Assembly (NCBI GenBank): GCA_046533095.1
Contig: JAJQRA010000035.1
Coordinates: 117,707-181,706 of the forward strand
Direction of reading: 5' to 3'
DNA: 64,000 nucleotides
Source: ZAX-1 sp046533095
GTDB lineage: Bacteria > Bacillota > Clostridia > Lachnospirales > Lachnospiraceae
Below are positions 42,794-52,298 of the stretch, one piece after another (within the stretch, counting starts at the first letter, position 1; every line of letters starts with the position of its first letter). The notes under the pieces were generated by a model. The model did not search any database and was not told the DNA's origin. It saw only the letters and a program-made list of their open reading frames with translations. Position numbers and translations under genes: made by a program.

Positions 42794-45700
42794 ATGGAGA
42801 AAAACAGAATACGTCCGATTCATGCAGGAAAAAGTGTTCGTATGAGTTATGCACGGCAAAAGGAAGTATTGGAAATGCCAAATCTAATTGAAGTTCAAAA
42901 GGACTCCTACCGGTGGTTCTTAGAAGAAGGACTAAAAGAGGTATTTGCAGATATTTCCCCAATCGCAGACTACAGCGGACACTTGAGCCTGGAATTCGTT
43001 GATTTTACATTGTGTAAATATGATGTAAAATATTCGATAGCGGAATGCAAGGAACGAGATGCAACATACGCGGCTCCCTTGAAAGTAAAGGTAAGGCTTT
43101 ACAACAAGGAAATTGATGAGATAAATGAGCACGAAATCTTTATGGGCGATTTACCACTCATGACAGAAACAGGAACTTTCGTAATTAATGGTGCGGAGCG
43201 TGTTATTGTAAGCCAATTGGTGCGTTCACCAGGCATTTACTACGCAATTGCACATGATAAAATAGGCAAGGAACTATATTCCGCCACCGTTATTCCAAAT
43301 AGAGGTGCATGGCTGGAATATGAAACAGACTCCAATGATATTTTCTATGTCCGCGTAGACCGTACAAGAAAAGTACCAATTACGGTACTGATACGTGCAC
43401 TTGGCATTGGCACAAACCAAGAAATTATTGATTTGTTTGGGGAAGAACCTAAAATTATTGCAAGTTTTGGAAAAGATACTGCGACAAATTATCAGGAAGG
43501 CTTGCTTGAATTATATAAAAAGATACGCCCGGGAGAACCATTGACAATAGAGAGTGCGGAAAGCCTTATCACCGCAATGTTTTTTGACCCAAGAAGATAC
43601 GACCTTGCAAAAGTAGGCCGCTATAAATTTAATAAAAAACTGGCGCTCAAGAACAGAATTGCCGGACATGTTCTTTCGGAAGATGTGGTTGATACCATGA
43701 CTGGGGAAATCCTTGCAGAAAAAGGGAAAATTGTAGACAGGGAACTTGCAGACACCATTCAAAATGCCGCTGTTTCCTATGTTTGGATTCAAGGGGAAGA
43801 GCGAAATGTTAAAATCCTGTCCAATATGATGGTTGATTTAACAAATTATGTGGACGTAGAGCCAAAGCAGGTGGGTATCACCGAACTTGTATTCTATCCG
43901 GCACTGGCTAAAATATTAGAAACATATGAAAATATAGAAGATAGAAAAGAAGCAATTCGCAAAAATGTTTCCGAACTGATTCCAAAGCATATTACAAAAC
44001 AAGACATACTCGCCTCGATTAACTATAATATGCACTTGGAATATAATTTTGGGAATGCGGACGATATTGACCATTTGGGTAATCGACGTATCCGTGCCGT
44101 TGGTGAACTTTTACAGAATCAATACCGTATCGGACTGTCCCGCATGGAGCGCGTTGTCCGTGAGCGAATGACGACACAAGACCTTGATGGCATTTCCCCA
44201 CAAAGTTTAATCAATATCAAGCCGGTGACCGCCGCAGTAAAAGAATTTTTCGGTTCGTCACAGCTCTCGCAGTTTATGGATCAGAACAATCCATTAGGCG
44301 AGCTGACACATAAAAGACGTCTATCTGCCTTAGGGCCGGGTGGTTTGTCTAGAGATCGTGCCGGATTTGAGGTACGTGACGTCCACTATTCCCATTATGG
44401 AAGAATGTGCCCGATTGAAACGCCGGAAGGTCCAAACATCGGACTCATCAACTCCCTTGCAACCTATGCAAGAATCAATGAATATGGATTTATTGAGGCG
44501 CCTTATCGTAAAATTGACAAGACAGATCCAAAGAATCCGATTGTCACAGAAAAAGTTGTCTATATGACAGCCGATGAAGAGGACAATTTTCATGTGGCGC
44601 AGGCAAATGAAGCACTAGATGAGGTAGGGCATTTTGTAAGAAATTCCGTGTCCGGCCGTTACAAAGAAGAAACACAGGAATACGAAAAAACCATGTTTGA
44701 CTTTATGGACGTATCCCCGAAAATGGTATTCTCCGTTGCAACAGCGCTGATTCCGTTTTTGGAAAATGACGACCCGACCCGTGCCTTGATGGGTTCTAAC
44801 ATGCAGCGACAGGCAGTGCCTCTGCTTACAACGGAATCCCCGGTTGTAGGAACCGGTATCGAAACAAAGTCTGCCGTTGATTCTGGCGTTTGTGTGACTG
44901 CAAAGAAAGCAGGAACGGTAGAACGTGCTATTTCAAATGAGATTACGGTAAAGAACGAAGATGGGACGAGGGAAGTCTATAAATTAATAAAATTTTCAAG
45001 GAGCAACCAGTCCAACTGCTACAGCCAGAAGCCGATTGTATTTAAAGGCGAGCATGTAGAAGTCGGGCAAGTAATTGCAGATGGGCCTTCCACAAGCAAT
45101 GGTGAAATCGCTCTTGGCAAGAATCCGTTGATTGGGTTTATGACATGGGAAGGATATAACTATGAAGATGCGGTACTTTTAAGTGAGCGCCTGGTACAAG
45201 AAGATGTCTATACATCTGTCCATATTGAAGAATATGAGGCAGAGGCCCGCGATACGAAATTAGGACCGGAAGAAATCACGCGTGATGTGCCGGGTGTAGG
45301 TGATGACGCATTAAAAGATTTGGACGAACGAGGCATTATCAGAATTGGTGCAGAAGTACGTGCAGGCGATATTTTAGTTGGAAAAGTAACACCGAAAGGG
45401 GAAACGGAACTCACGGCAGAAGAACGGCTTTTGCGCGCTATTTTTGGTGAAAAGGCACGGGAAGTGCGGGATACTTCTCTAAAAGTGCCACATGGGGAAT
45501 ACGGAATTGTTGTGGATGCAAAAGTATTTACAAGAGAAAACGGTGATGAACTATCCCCTGGCGTCAATCAAGCGGTTCGCATTTATATTGCCCAAAAAAG
45601 GAAAATTTCTGTTGGAGATAAGATGGCAGGGAGGCATGGAAATAAGGGCGTTGTTTCCCGCGTATTACCGGTAGAAGATATGCCGTTTTTACCAAATGGA

Positions 45701-46693
45701 CGACCGCTTGATATCGTATTAAATCCACTTGGCGTACCCTCTCGTATGAATATCGGGCAAGTGCTTGAAATCCATTTAAGCCTGGCAGCAAGGGCATTGG
45801 GCTTTAATATTGCAACCCCTGTGTTTGACGGCGCAAACGAAGATGATATCATGGACACACTTGATTTGGCAAATGATTATGTAAATTCAGAGTGGGGAGA
45901 ATTTGAAGCGAAACACGGCGAAGAACTTCTTCCGGAAACACTAAAATACCTATCAGACAATCGGGCGCATAGAGCATTATGGAAAGGCGTCCCCCTCTCA
46001 AGAGATGGAAAAGTAAAACTGCGTGACGGCCGGACAGGAGAACCTTTCGACAGTGAGGTAACGATTGGACACATGCATTATCTAAAGCTTCACCATTTAG
46101 TAGATGATAAAATCCATGCACGTTCTACAGGCCCTTACTCGCTTGTAACACAGCAGCCACTAGGTGGCAAGGCACAATTCGGTGGACAGCGTTTTGGTGA
46201 AATGGAAGTATGGGCTCTGGAAGCATATGGTGCATCTTATACCTTGCAGGAAATTTTAACGGTGAAATCGGATGATGTTGTCGGTCGTGTAAAGACCTAT
46301 GAGGCAATTATTAAAGGGGACAATATTCCAGAACCCGGAATACCAGAATCCTTTAAAGTGCTTTTAAAAGAGCTCCAGTCCCTAGGACTAGATGTCAAAG
46401 TGTTAAAAGAAGATAATACAGAAGTGGAAATGATGGAAACGAGCGAATACGCAGATGCCGATTTAAATGCTATCATTGCAGGGAATAATAACTTCGCATT
46501 TGAAAATGATGAAGCGTTTGGAGCATTTGGCTTTAGCAAACAGGAATTTGATGATGAAAACGAAGCACTGGTTGCGGTGGAAGAGGATGATGAAATCGAA
46601 GAAAAGGAACTAATGTTTGATGACGATGAGGATGAAGAAGATGAAGAAGAAGTATTAGATGATATGGATGCTGTCCGTGAGATCGATGAATAG
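42794..46693 (+). CDS. rpoB: RNA polymerase subunit beta
   Basis: 1299 residues. The ATG at 42794 (MEKNRIRPIHAGKSVRMSYARQ) has GAGAGGTGAA upstream; the frame is open 30 codons further without a good site. All conserved regions are present, including the rifampicin pocket SSQLSQFMDQNNPLGELTHK with wild-type Asp, His and Ser positions, and GDKMAGRHGNKGVVS. The C-terminus carries a very acidic extension (EEDDEIEEKELMFDDDEDEE and on). It is co-transcribed with rpoC 44 bases downstream. Confidence 0.98.
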   Translation: MEKNRIRPIHAGKSVRMSYARQKEVLEMPNLIEVQKDSYRWFLEEGLKEVFADISPIADYSGHLSLEFVDFTLCKYDVKYSIAECKERDATYAAPLKVKVRLYNKEIDEINEHEIFMGDLPLMTETGTFVINGAERVIVSQLVRSPGIYYAIAHDKIGKELYSATVIPNRGAWLEYETDSNDIFYVRVDRTRKVPITVLIRALGIGTNQEIIDLFGEEPKIIASFGKDTATNYQEGLLELYKKIRPGEPLTIESAESLITAMFFDPRRYDLAKVGRYKFNKKLALKNRIAGHVLSEDVVDTMTGEILAEKGKIVDRELADTIQNAAVSYVWIQGEERNVKILSNMMVDLTNYVDVEPKQVGITELVFYPALAKILETYENIEDRKEAIRKNVSELIPKHITKQDILASINYNMHLEYNFGNADDIDHLGNRRIRAVGELLQNQYRIGLSRMERVVRERMTTQDLDGISPQSLINIKPVTAAVKEFFGSSQLSQFMDQNNPLGELTHKRRLSALGPGGLSRDRAGFEVRDVHYSHYGRMCPIETPEGPNIGLINSLATYARINEYGFIEAPYRKIDKTDPKNPIVTEKVVYMTADEEDNFHVAQANEALDEVGHFVRNSVSGRYKEETQEYEKTMFDFMDVSPKMVFSVATALIPFLENDDPTRALMGSNMQRQAVPLLTTESPVVGTGIETKSAVDSGVCVTAKKAGTVERAISNEITVKNEDGTREVYKLIKFSRSNQSNCYSQKPIVFKGEHVEVGQVIADGPSTSNGEIALGKNPLIGFMTWEGYNYEDAVLLSERLVQEDVYTSVHIEEYEAEARDTKLGPEEITRDVPGVGDDALKDLDERGIIRIGAEVRAGDILVGKVTPKGETELTAEERLLRAIFGEKAREVRDTSLKVPHGEYGIVVDAKVFTRENGDELSPGVNQAVRIYIAQKRKISVGDKMAGRHGNKGVVSRVLPVEDMPFLPNGRPLDIVLNPLGVPSRMNIGQVLEIHLSLAARALGFNIATPVFDGANEDDIMDTLDLANDYVNSEWGEFEAKHGEELLPETLKYLSDNRAHRALWKGVPLSRDGKVKLRDGRTGEPFDSEVTIGHMHYLKLHHLVDDKIHARSTGPYSLVTQQPLGGKAQFGGQRFGEMEVWALEAYGASYTLQEILTVKSDDVVGRVKTYEAIIKGDNIPEPGIPESFKVLLKELQSLGLDVKVLKEDNTEVEMMETSEYADADLNAIIAGNNNFAFENDEAFGAFGFSKQEFDDENEALVAVEEDDEIEEKELMFDDDEDEEDEEEVLDDMDAVREIDE

Positions 46694-46737
46694 GGAAACA
46701 CCTAGCCAAGTGTTTACTGTAGAAGGGAGTTTCATAA

Positions 46738-49700
46738 ATGCCAGAAACAATAAATAAAGAAACCTATCAGCCAATTACCTTTGACAAAATTAAGATCGGA
46801 TTGGCATCACCTGAAAAAATAAGAGAATGGTCCAGAGGAGAAGTAAAAAAGCCGGAGACCATTAACTATAGAACGCTGAAACCGGAAAAAGACGGTTTGT
46901 TTTGTGAAAAGATTTTCGGACCAAGCAAAGATTGGGAATGCCATTGCGGCAAGTATAAGAAAATCCGTTATAAAGGGGTTGTCTGCGACCGATGTGGCGT
47001 AGAAATTACAAAGGCAAATGTACGTAGGGAACGTATGGGACATATTGAGCTTGCAGCTCCTGTTTCCCATATCTGGTACTTTAAGGGAATACCAAGCAGA
47101 ATGGGATTAATCCTTGATTTATCGCCGAGGACATTGGAAAAGGTACTATATTTTGCATCCTACATCGTATTAGACAGAGGGGCATCAGAGCTGCAATATA
47201 AGCAGGTTCTGTCTGAAACGGAGTATCAAGAGGCAAGAGAAAAATATGGGAGTGAGTTTCGTGTCGGAATGGGTGCAGAATCCATACAAGAGCTGCTACA
47301 GGCAATTGATTTGGAAAAAGATGGTGAAGAGCTAAAAAGAGGGCTAAAAGATGCAACCGGGCAGAAACGTGCAAGAATTATCAAACGCTTAGAAGTGGTA
47401 GAAGCGTTTCGTGGCTCCAAAAATAAACCAGAATGGATGGTTATGTCTGTTGTACCCGTCATCCCTCCGGATTTACGTCCCATGGTCCAGCTAGATGGAG
47501 GACGCTTTGCAACCTCTGATTTAAATGACCTATACCGCAGGATTATTAACCGGAACAACCGCCTTAGGCGGCTGTTGGAATTGGGCGCACCGGATATCAT
47601 TGTGCGAAATGAAAAAAGAATGCTGCAGGAGGCAGTAGATGCCTTGATTGATAACGGAAGGCGGGGACGGCCCGTAACAGGGCCTGGAAACCGTGCCTTA
47701 AAGTCCTTATCCGATATGTTGAAAGGAAAATCTGGACGTTTTCGCCAGAACTTGCTTGGAAAACGTGTGGACTATTCTGGACGTTCCGTTATCGTGGTTG
47801 GGCCGGAACTTAAGATTTACCAGTGTGGCCTACCCAAAGAAATGGCGATCGAATTGTTTAAACCGTTTGTAATGAAAGAACTGGTAGGAAATGGCACTGC
47901 GCATAATATTAAAAGTGCAAAGAAAATGGTAGAGCGGCTTCAGCCGGAAGTTTGGGATGTACTAGAAGATGTCATCAAAGAGCATCCTGTTATGCTAAAC
48001 CGTGCTCCTACGCTCCATAGGCTTGGGATACAGGCATTTGAGCCAATCCTCGTAGAGGGCAAGGCAATTAAGCTCCATCCGCTTGTATGTACAGCCTATA
48101 ATGCAGATTTTGATGGGGATCAGATGGCTGTCCATCTTCCACTGTCGGTAGAGGCACAGGCGGAATGCCGATTCTTGCTCTTGTCGCCAAATAACCTTCT
48201 AAAACCATCGGATGGAGCTCCCGTAGCTGTTCCATCCCAGGACATGGTGCTTGGCATTTACTATTTAACGCAGGAACGGCCGGGCGCATTAGGTGAAGGC
48301 AAGGTATTTAAAAGTGTAAATGAAGCAATTTTAGCATATGAAAATAATGCCCTTACACTGCATTCTAGAATCAAGGCATATGTAAAGAAATCAACACCGG
48401 ACGGTGGTGTTGCATCCGGCTTTGTAGAGTCGACTTTGGGACGTTTTATTTTAAATGAAATTATACCGCAAGATTTAGGCTTTGTAGATAGAAGCTTGCC
48501 GGAAAATCTGCTGGTGCTGGAAGTCGATTTCCATGTAGGCAAAAAAGGACTGAAGCAGATTCTTGAAAAAGTAATTAATATCCATGGCGCAACCATAACG
48601 GCGGAAGTGCTTGATAATATTAAAGCAATGGGCTACAAATATTCGACAAGAGCCGCCATGACCGTTTCTATTTCCGACATGACGGTGCCTGCGAAAAAAT
48701 CGGAATTAATTGCAAAGGCGCAGAATACGGTAGATAAAATAACGAAGAACTACAAACGTGGATTAATAACGGAAGAAGAACGCTATAAAGAAGTGATAGA
48801 AACATGGAAGAAAACCGATGACGACCTAACGAAAGAACTGCTGGCCGGACTGGACAAATACAACAACATCTTTATGATGGCAGATTCCGGTGCCCGTGGT
48901 TCCGATAAGCAGATTAAACAGCTTTCAGGAATGCGAGGATTGATGGCAGATACCTCTGGACGTACGATTGAACTTCCGATTAAGTCAAACTTCCGTGAAG
49001 GGCTTGACGTATTGGAATACTTTATGTCTGCGCATGGCGCAAGAAAAGGGCTAAGCGATACAGCATTACGTACAGCAGATTCTGGTTATCTGACAAGGCG
49101 TTTAGTTGACGTTTCACAGGAATTGATTATTCGCGGCATTGACTGCTGTGAGGATAAAGATGAGATTCCCGGCATGTATGTAAAGGCATTTATGGATGGG
49201 GAAGAAGAAATCGAAGCATTAGAAGAACGGCTTATTGGACGTTTTTCCTGCCATGATTTGTTTGACAAGGATGGCAATATCATTGTAAAAGCAAACCATA
49301 TGATTACACCAAGACGCGCGGCTATTTTAGCACATAAAGGCAAAAAAGATAAAGATGGGGATTCCCTTGACAAAGGCGAAATGCTTTTTGATAATATCAA
49401 AATCCGTACCATTTTAACCTGCCGTTCCCAAAATGGCGTATGTGCAAAATGCTATGGTGCAAATATGGCGACTGGGCAGGCAGTCCAAGTAGGTGAGGCG
49501 GTCGGCATTATTGCAGCCCAGTCTATCGGTGAACCGGGAACACAGCTTACAATGAGAACATTTCATACAGGCGGTGTAGCTGGTGACGATATCACACAGG
49601 GCCTTCCCCGTGTCGAGGAGCTATTTGAGGCAAGGAAGCCAAAAGGACTTGCAATTATTACAGAATTTGCAGGAATTGCAACGATTAAAGATACAAAAAA

Positions 49701-50604
49701 GAAACGTGAAATCATTGTAGCCAACGAGGAAACAGGGGAAATGAAAGCATATCTGATTCCCTATGGTTCTAGAATTAAAATTTTGGATGGGGCATCCTTA
49801 GAAGCTGGAGATGAATTGACCGAAGGCAGTGTAAACCCGCATGATATCTTAAAAATCAAAGGTGTCCGTGCCGTGCAGGATTATATGATACAAGAAGTGC
49901 AAAGGGTATACCGCTTGCAAGGTGTGGAAATCAACGATAAGCATATTGAAGTCATTGTACGTCAAATGCTTAAGAAAGTGCGAATTGAAAACAATGGAGA
50001 TTCCGAATTTTTGCCGGGTACTTTAATCGATATTTTGGAATTTGAAGAAACGAATGCAAAACTGCAAGAAGAGGAATTGGAATTAGCAGAGGGTAAGCAG
50101 GTTATGCTTGGTATTACAAAAGCATCGTTGGCCACCAACTCATTCCTGTCAGCGGCTTCCTTCCAAGAAACCACGAAAGTATTAACAGAAGCTGCAATCA
50201 AGGGCAAAGTAGATCCGCTGATTGGCTTGAAAGAAAATGTCATCATCGGTAAGCTTATTCCGGCAGGTACGGGAATGAAACGCTATCGTTCGATTAAGCT
50301 AGACTCTGATACAGAAGGAACAGATGATATATTAACGGAAAACGGCGATGATGGCCTACAGGATATGGAATATCTAAAAGATGAGGTCTACGAAGAATTT
50401 TTTGGAGAAAACTTAGAAGAGGAAGACTTAGAAGGAAATATTCTAAAAAGAGAGAATTTAGAAGAGGATTTCTTTGAGGAGGAAGACTTAGAATTAGACG
50501 AGGAAGACCTAGAAGAGGATTCATTTGAAGACGAGGACTTAGAATTAGACGAGGAAGACTTTCTGGAAGAAGAGGCTTTTAGCAAAGCAGATGGAGTGAA
50601 ATAG
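46738..50604 (+). CDS. rpoC: RNA polymerase subunit beta-prime
   Basis: 1288 residues. The N-terminal zinc site (CHCGKYKKIRYKGVVCDRCG), the catalytic NADFDGDQMAVH motif, the trigger loop region (MRTFHTGGVAG) and C-terminal clamp elements are intact. The last ~70 residues are an unusual acidic tail made of imperfect repeats (LELDEEDLEED, LELDEEDFLEEE) encoded by repetitive DNA. GAAGGGAG precedes the ATG. Confidence 0.98.
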   Translation: MPETINKETYQPITFDKIKIGLASPEKIREWSRGEVKKPETINYRTLKPEKDGLFCEKIFGPSKDWECHCGKYKKIRYKGVVCDRCGVEITKANVRRERMGHIELAAPVSHIWYFKGIPSRMGLILDLSPRTLEKVLYFASYIVLDRGASELQYKQVLSETEYQEAREKYGSEFRVGMGAESIQELLQAIDLEKDGEELKRGLKDATGQKRARIIKRLEVVEAFRGSKNKPEWMVMSVVPVIPPDLRPMVQLDGGRFATSDLNDLYRRIINRNNRLRRLLELGAPDIIVRNEKRMLQEAVDALIDNGRRGRPVTGPGNRALKSLSDMLKGKSGRFRQNLLGKRVDYSGRSVIVVGPELKIYQCGLPKEMAIELFKPFVMKELVGNGTAHNIKSAKKMVERLQPEVWDVLEDVIKEHPVMLNRAPTLHRLGIQAFEPILVEGKAIKLHPLVCTAYNADFDGDQMAVHLPLSVEAQAECRFLLLSPNNLLKPSDGAPVAVPSQDMVLGIYYLTQERPGALGEGKVFKSVNEAILAYENNALTLHSRIKAYVKKSTPDGGVASGFVESTLGRFILNEIIPQDLGFVDRSLPENLLVLEVDFHVGKKGLKQILEKVINIHGATITAEVLDNIKAMGYKYSTRAAMTVSISDMTVPAKKSELIAKAQNTVDKITKNYKRGLITEEERYKEVIETWKKTDDDLTKELLAGLDKYNNIFMMADSGARGSDKQIKQLSGMRGLMADTSGRTIELPIKSNFREGLDVLEYFMSAHGARKGLSDTALRTADSGYLTRRLVDVSQELIIRGIDCCEDKDEIPGMYVKAFMDGEEEIEALEERLIGRFSCHDLFDKDGNIIVKANHMITPRRAAILAHKGKKDKDGDSLDKGEMLFDNIKIRTILTCRSQNGVCAKCYGANMATGQAVQVGEAVGIIAAQSIGEPGTQLTMRTFHTGGVAGDDITQGLPRVEELFEARKPKGLAIITEFAGIATIKDTKKKREIIVANEETGEMKAYLIPYGSRIKILDGASLEAGDELTEGSVNPHDILKIKGVRAVQDYMIQEVQRVYRLQGVEINDKHIEVIVRQMLKKVRIENNGDSEFLPGTLIDILEFEETNAKLQEEELELAEGKQVMLGITKASLATNSFLSAASFQETTKVLTEAAIKGKVDPLIGLKENVIIGKLIPAGTGMKRYRSIKLDSDTEGTDDILTENGDDGLQDMEYLKDEVYEEFFGENLEEEDLEGNILKRENLEEDFFEEEDLELDEEDLEEDSFEDEDLELDEEDFLEEEAFSKADGVK

Positions 50605-50651
50605 CAACATAGGCAACATAGAAACGGCTATCTGGTATCGAAAATAGTAGT

Positions 50652-50684
50652 TGCAAGGGACCCGTTTTAGAACAGTCCCTTGCA
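50652..50684 (+). other. 10-bp hairpin after rpoC
   Basis: TGCAAGGGAC (50652-50661) pairs perfectly with GTCCCTTGCA (50675-50684). There is no T-run after it; it may be a processing or partial terminator stem before the rpsL promoter. Confidence 0.6.
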
Positions 50685-50712
50685 TAAAATAATGGGAAAA
50701 CCAAAAAAGTAC

Positions 50713-50741
50713 TTGACATACTTGGATTGTCTTTATATAAT
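50713..50741 (+). promoter_or_regulatory. Consensus sigma-A promoter of the str operon
   Basis: TTGACA (50713-50718), 17 bp, TATAAT (50736-50741): a perfect match in both hexamers. Confidence 0.92.
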
Positions 50742-50856
50742 GATTTAGCGTGCATACAAGTGTATGTTTATCATACATGAATATTTTGTTGCATAGAATA
50801 GGAACTGTTTACGCAAGCACTGCGTAATCTATTATAATTTCAGGAGGTGAAAAAGA

Positions 50857-51279
50857 ATGCCAACATTTAACCAGTTAGTAAGAAAGGGAAGACAGACATC
50901 TGTTAAGAAGTCAACTGCACCTGCTCTACAAAGAAGCTATAACTCTTTGAAAAAGCGTTCAACAGAATCTTCGGCGCCACAAAAAAGGGGTGTTTGTACA
51001 GCAGTAAAAACAGCAACTCCGAAAAAGCCTAACTCAGCGCTTCGTAAAATCGCTAGAGTTCGTCTTTCAAACGGAATTGAAGTGACAAGCTATATTCCAG
51101 GCGAAGGCCACAACTTACAGGAGCATAGCGTTGTTCTTATAAGAGGCGGAAGAGTAAAGGATTTGCCGGGTACAAGATACCATATTATTCGTGGAACACT
51201 TGATACGGCAGGGGTAGCAAACAGACGTCAGGCCCGTTCTAAATATGGTGCAAAAAAACCAAAAGATGCTAAGAAATAA
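50857..51279 (+). CDS. rpsL: 30S ribosomal protein S12
   Basis: 140 residues. The streptomycin-relevant loops TPKKPNSALRKIARV and GRVKDLPGTRYH are present with wild-type lysines, and PGEGHNLQEHSVVLIRGG is intact. TCAGGAGGTG precedes the ATG. It is the first gene of the str operon. Confidence 0.98.
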   Translation: MPTFNQLVRKGRQTSVKKSTAPALQRSYNSLKKRSTESSAPQKRGVCTAVKTATPKKPNSALRKIARVRLSNGIEVTSYIPGEGHNLQEHSVVLIRGGRVKDLPGTRYHIIRGTLDTAGVANRRQARSKYGAKKPKDAKK

Positions 51280-51668
51280 TTTGGATAACGATTCAGTGCC
51301 GAGTAATCTTGAAAGAGGTGCGATGAAATAGTTATTGCTTTTAGCAGACAATAGTATCACATTGTAGGTAAAACCATATGGAATCCAGAGAATTTCATAT
51401 GCATAAACTATGGTTAGTGTTGGGAACGCAATTTTTGCGGGACATTCTTTTTTGAATAGATTAAATTTCCGCACGAAACACAAGTAAAATGACACATGTG
51501 AGTACCGTTGAATTAATCGAAATTAGCGAACTAAAGTTCATATCAACGAAGGAATCCGGTGAGCCAAAGTTCACAGCAACGAAGGAATCCAATGAACTAA
51601 AGTTCACATCAACTAAGGGCTCCAATGGACAAAAGTTCATAGGAAACATGATTAAGGAGGGAAGTAAC
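51280..51668. other. 389-bp rpsL-rpsG spacer with tandem repeats
   Basis: The spacer is unusually long for a str operon. It holds an imperfect hairpin around CATATG...CATATG near 51377-51403 and the 33-bp tandem repeats at 51528-51641. An in-frame open stretch leads from 51489 into rpsG but has no Shine-Dalgarno. Confidence 0.7.
51528..51641 (+). repeat. 33-bp tandem repeat upstream of rpsG
   Basis: Units at 51528-51560, 51561-51593, 51594-51626 and a 15-bp partial at 51627 share AAAGTTCA and AAGGRNTCC. The repeat length is a multiple of three and stays in frame with rpsG (ELKFTSTKES-type peptide), but translation from here is not supported. Confidence 0.88.
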
Positions 51669-52139
51669 GTGCCACGTAAAGGACATACACAAAAACGAGA
51701 CGTATTAGCAGATCCTATATACAGCAATAAAGTGGTTACAAAACTTATCAATAACATTATGTTAGATGGTAAGAAAAGCGTAGCCCAGAAAATAGTATAT
51801 AGTGCATTTGATAAAATTGCAGAAAAAACAGATAAAGCAGCGATTGATGTTTTTGAAGAAGCAATGAACAATATTATGCCTGTATTAGAAGTAAAGGCAA
51901 GACGTATTGGTGGAGCAACCTATCAGGTGCCCATTGAGGTAAGGACAGAAAGACGGCAGGCACTGGCACTTCGTTGGTTAACTTTGTACGCTCGCAAGCG
52001 AGGCGAAAAGACCATGAAAGATAGGTTAGCCAATGAAATTATGGATGCGGCAAATAGTACGGGTGCATCCGTGAAGAAAAAAGAAGACATGCATAAAATG
52101 GCGGAGGCCAATAAAGCATTTGCACATTACCGTTTCTAA
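51669..52139 (+). CDS. rpsG: 30S ribosomal protein S7
   Basis: 156 residues, the standard length, from the GTG at 51669 (MPRKGHTQKRDVLADPIYSN) after AAGGAGGG. The frame is open to an ATG at 51489, which would add 60 repeat-derived residues without a ribosome binding site; rejected. The family motif GGATYQVPIEVRTERRQALALRWL is intact. Confidence 0.97.
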   Translation: MPRKGHTQKRDVLADPIYSNKVVTKLINNIMLDGKKSVAQKIVYSAFDKIAEKTDKAAIDVFEEAMNNIMPVLEVKARRIGGATYQVPIEVRTERRQALALRWLTLYARKRGEKTMKDRLANEIMDAANSTGASVKKKEDMHKMAEANKAFAHYRF

Positions 52140-52143
52140 ATAT

Positions 52144-52264
52144 AAGACAATAGGTTTATTCATGGAATTAAGAATCTATGAAACAAGACAATAGATGAAT
52201 TGTGAAATAAGGGCTCTATGATATAAGACAATAGATAAATTGTGAATCAAAGAATCTATTGTAT
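52144..52264 (+). repeat. 40/41-bp tandem repeat upstream of fusA
   Basis: Units beginning AAGACAATAG at 52144, 52185 and 52225, each ending near TCTATGA or TCTATTG. It fills the rpsG-fusA spacer. Confidence 0.82.
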
Positions 52265-52298
52265 AGGAATGATGAACGAAATTAGGAGGAAATTAACC

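Noticed and set aside
45208..45858. Long reverse-strand frames inside rpoB, rpoC, fusA and other coding genes
   Set aside because: They lie opposite strongly conserved coding sequence, lack ribosome binding sites and resemble no family.
51489..51668. N-terminal extension of S7
   Set aside because: In-frame but repeat-derived, with no ribosome binding site; S7 from 51669 has exactly the usual length.
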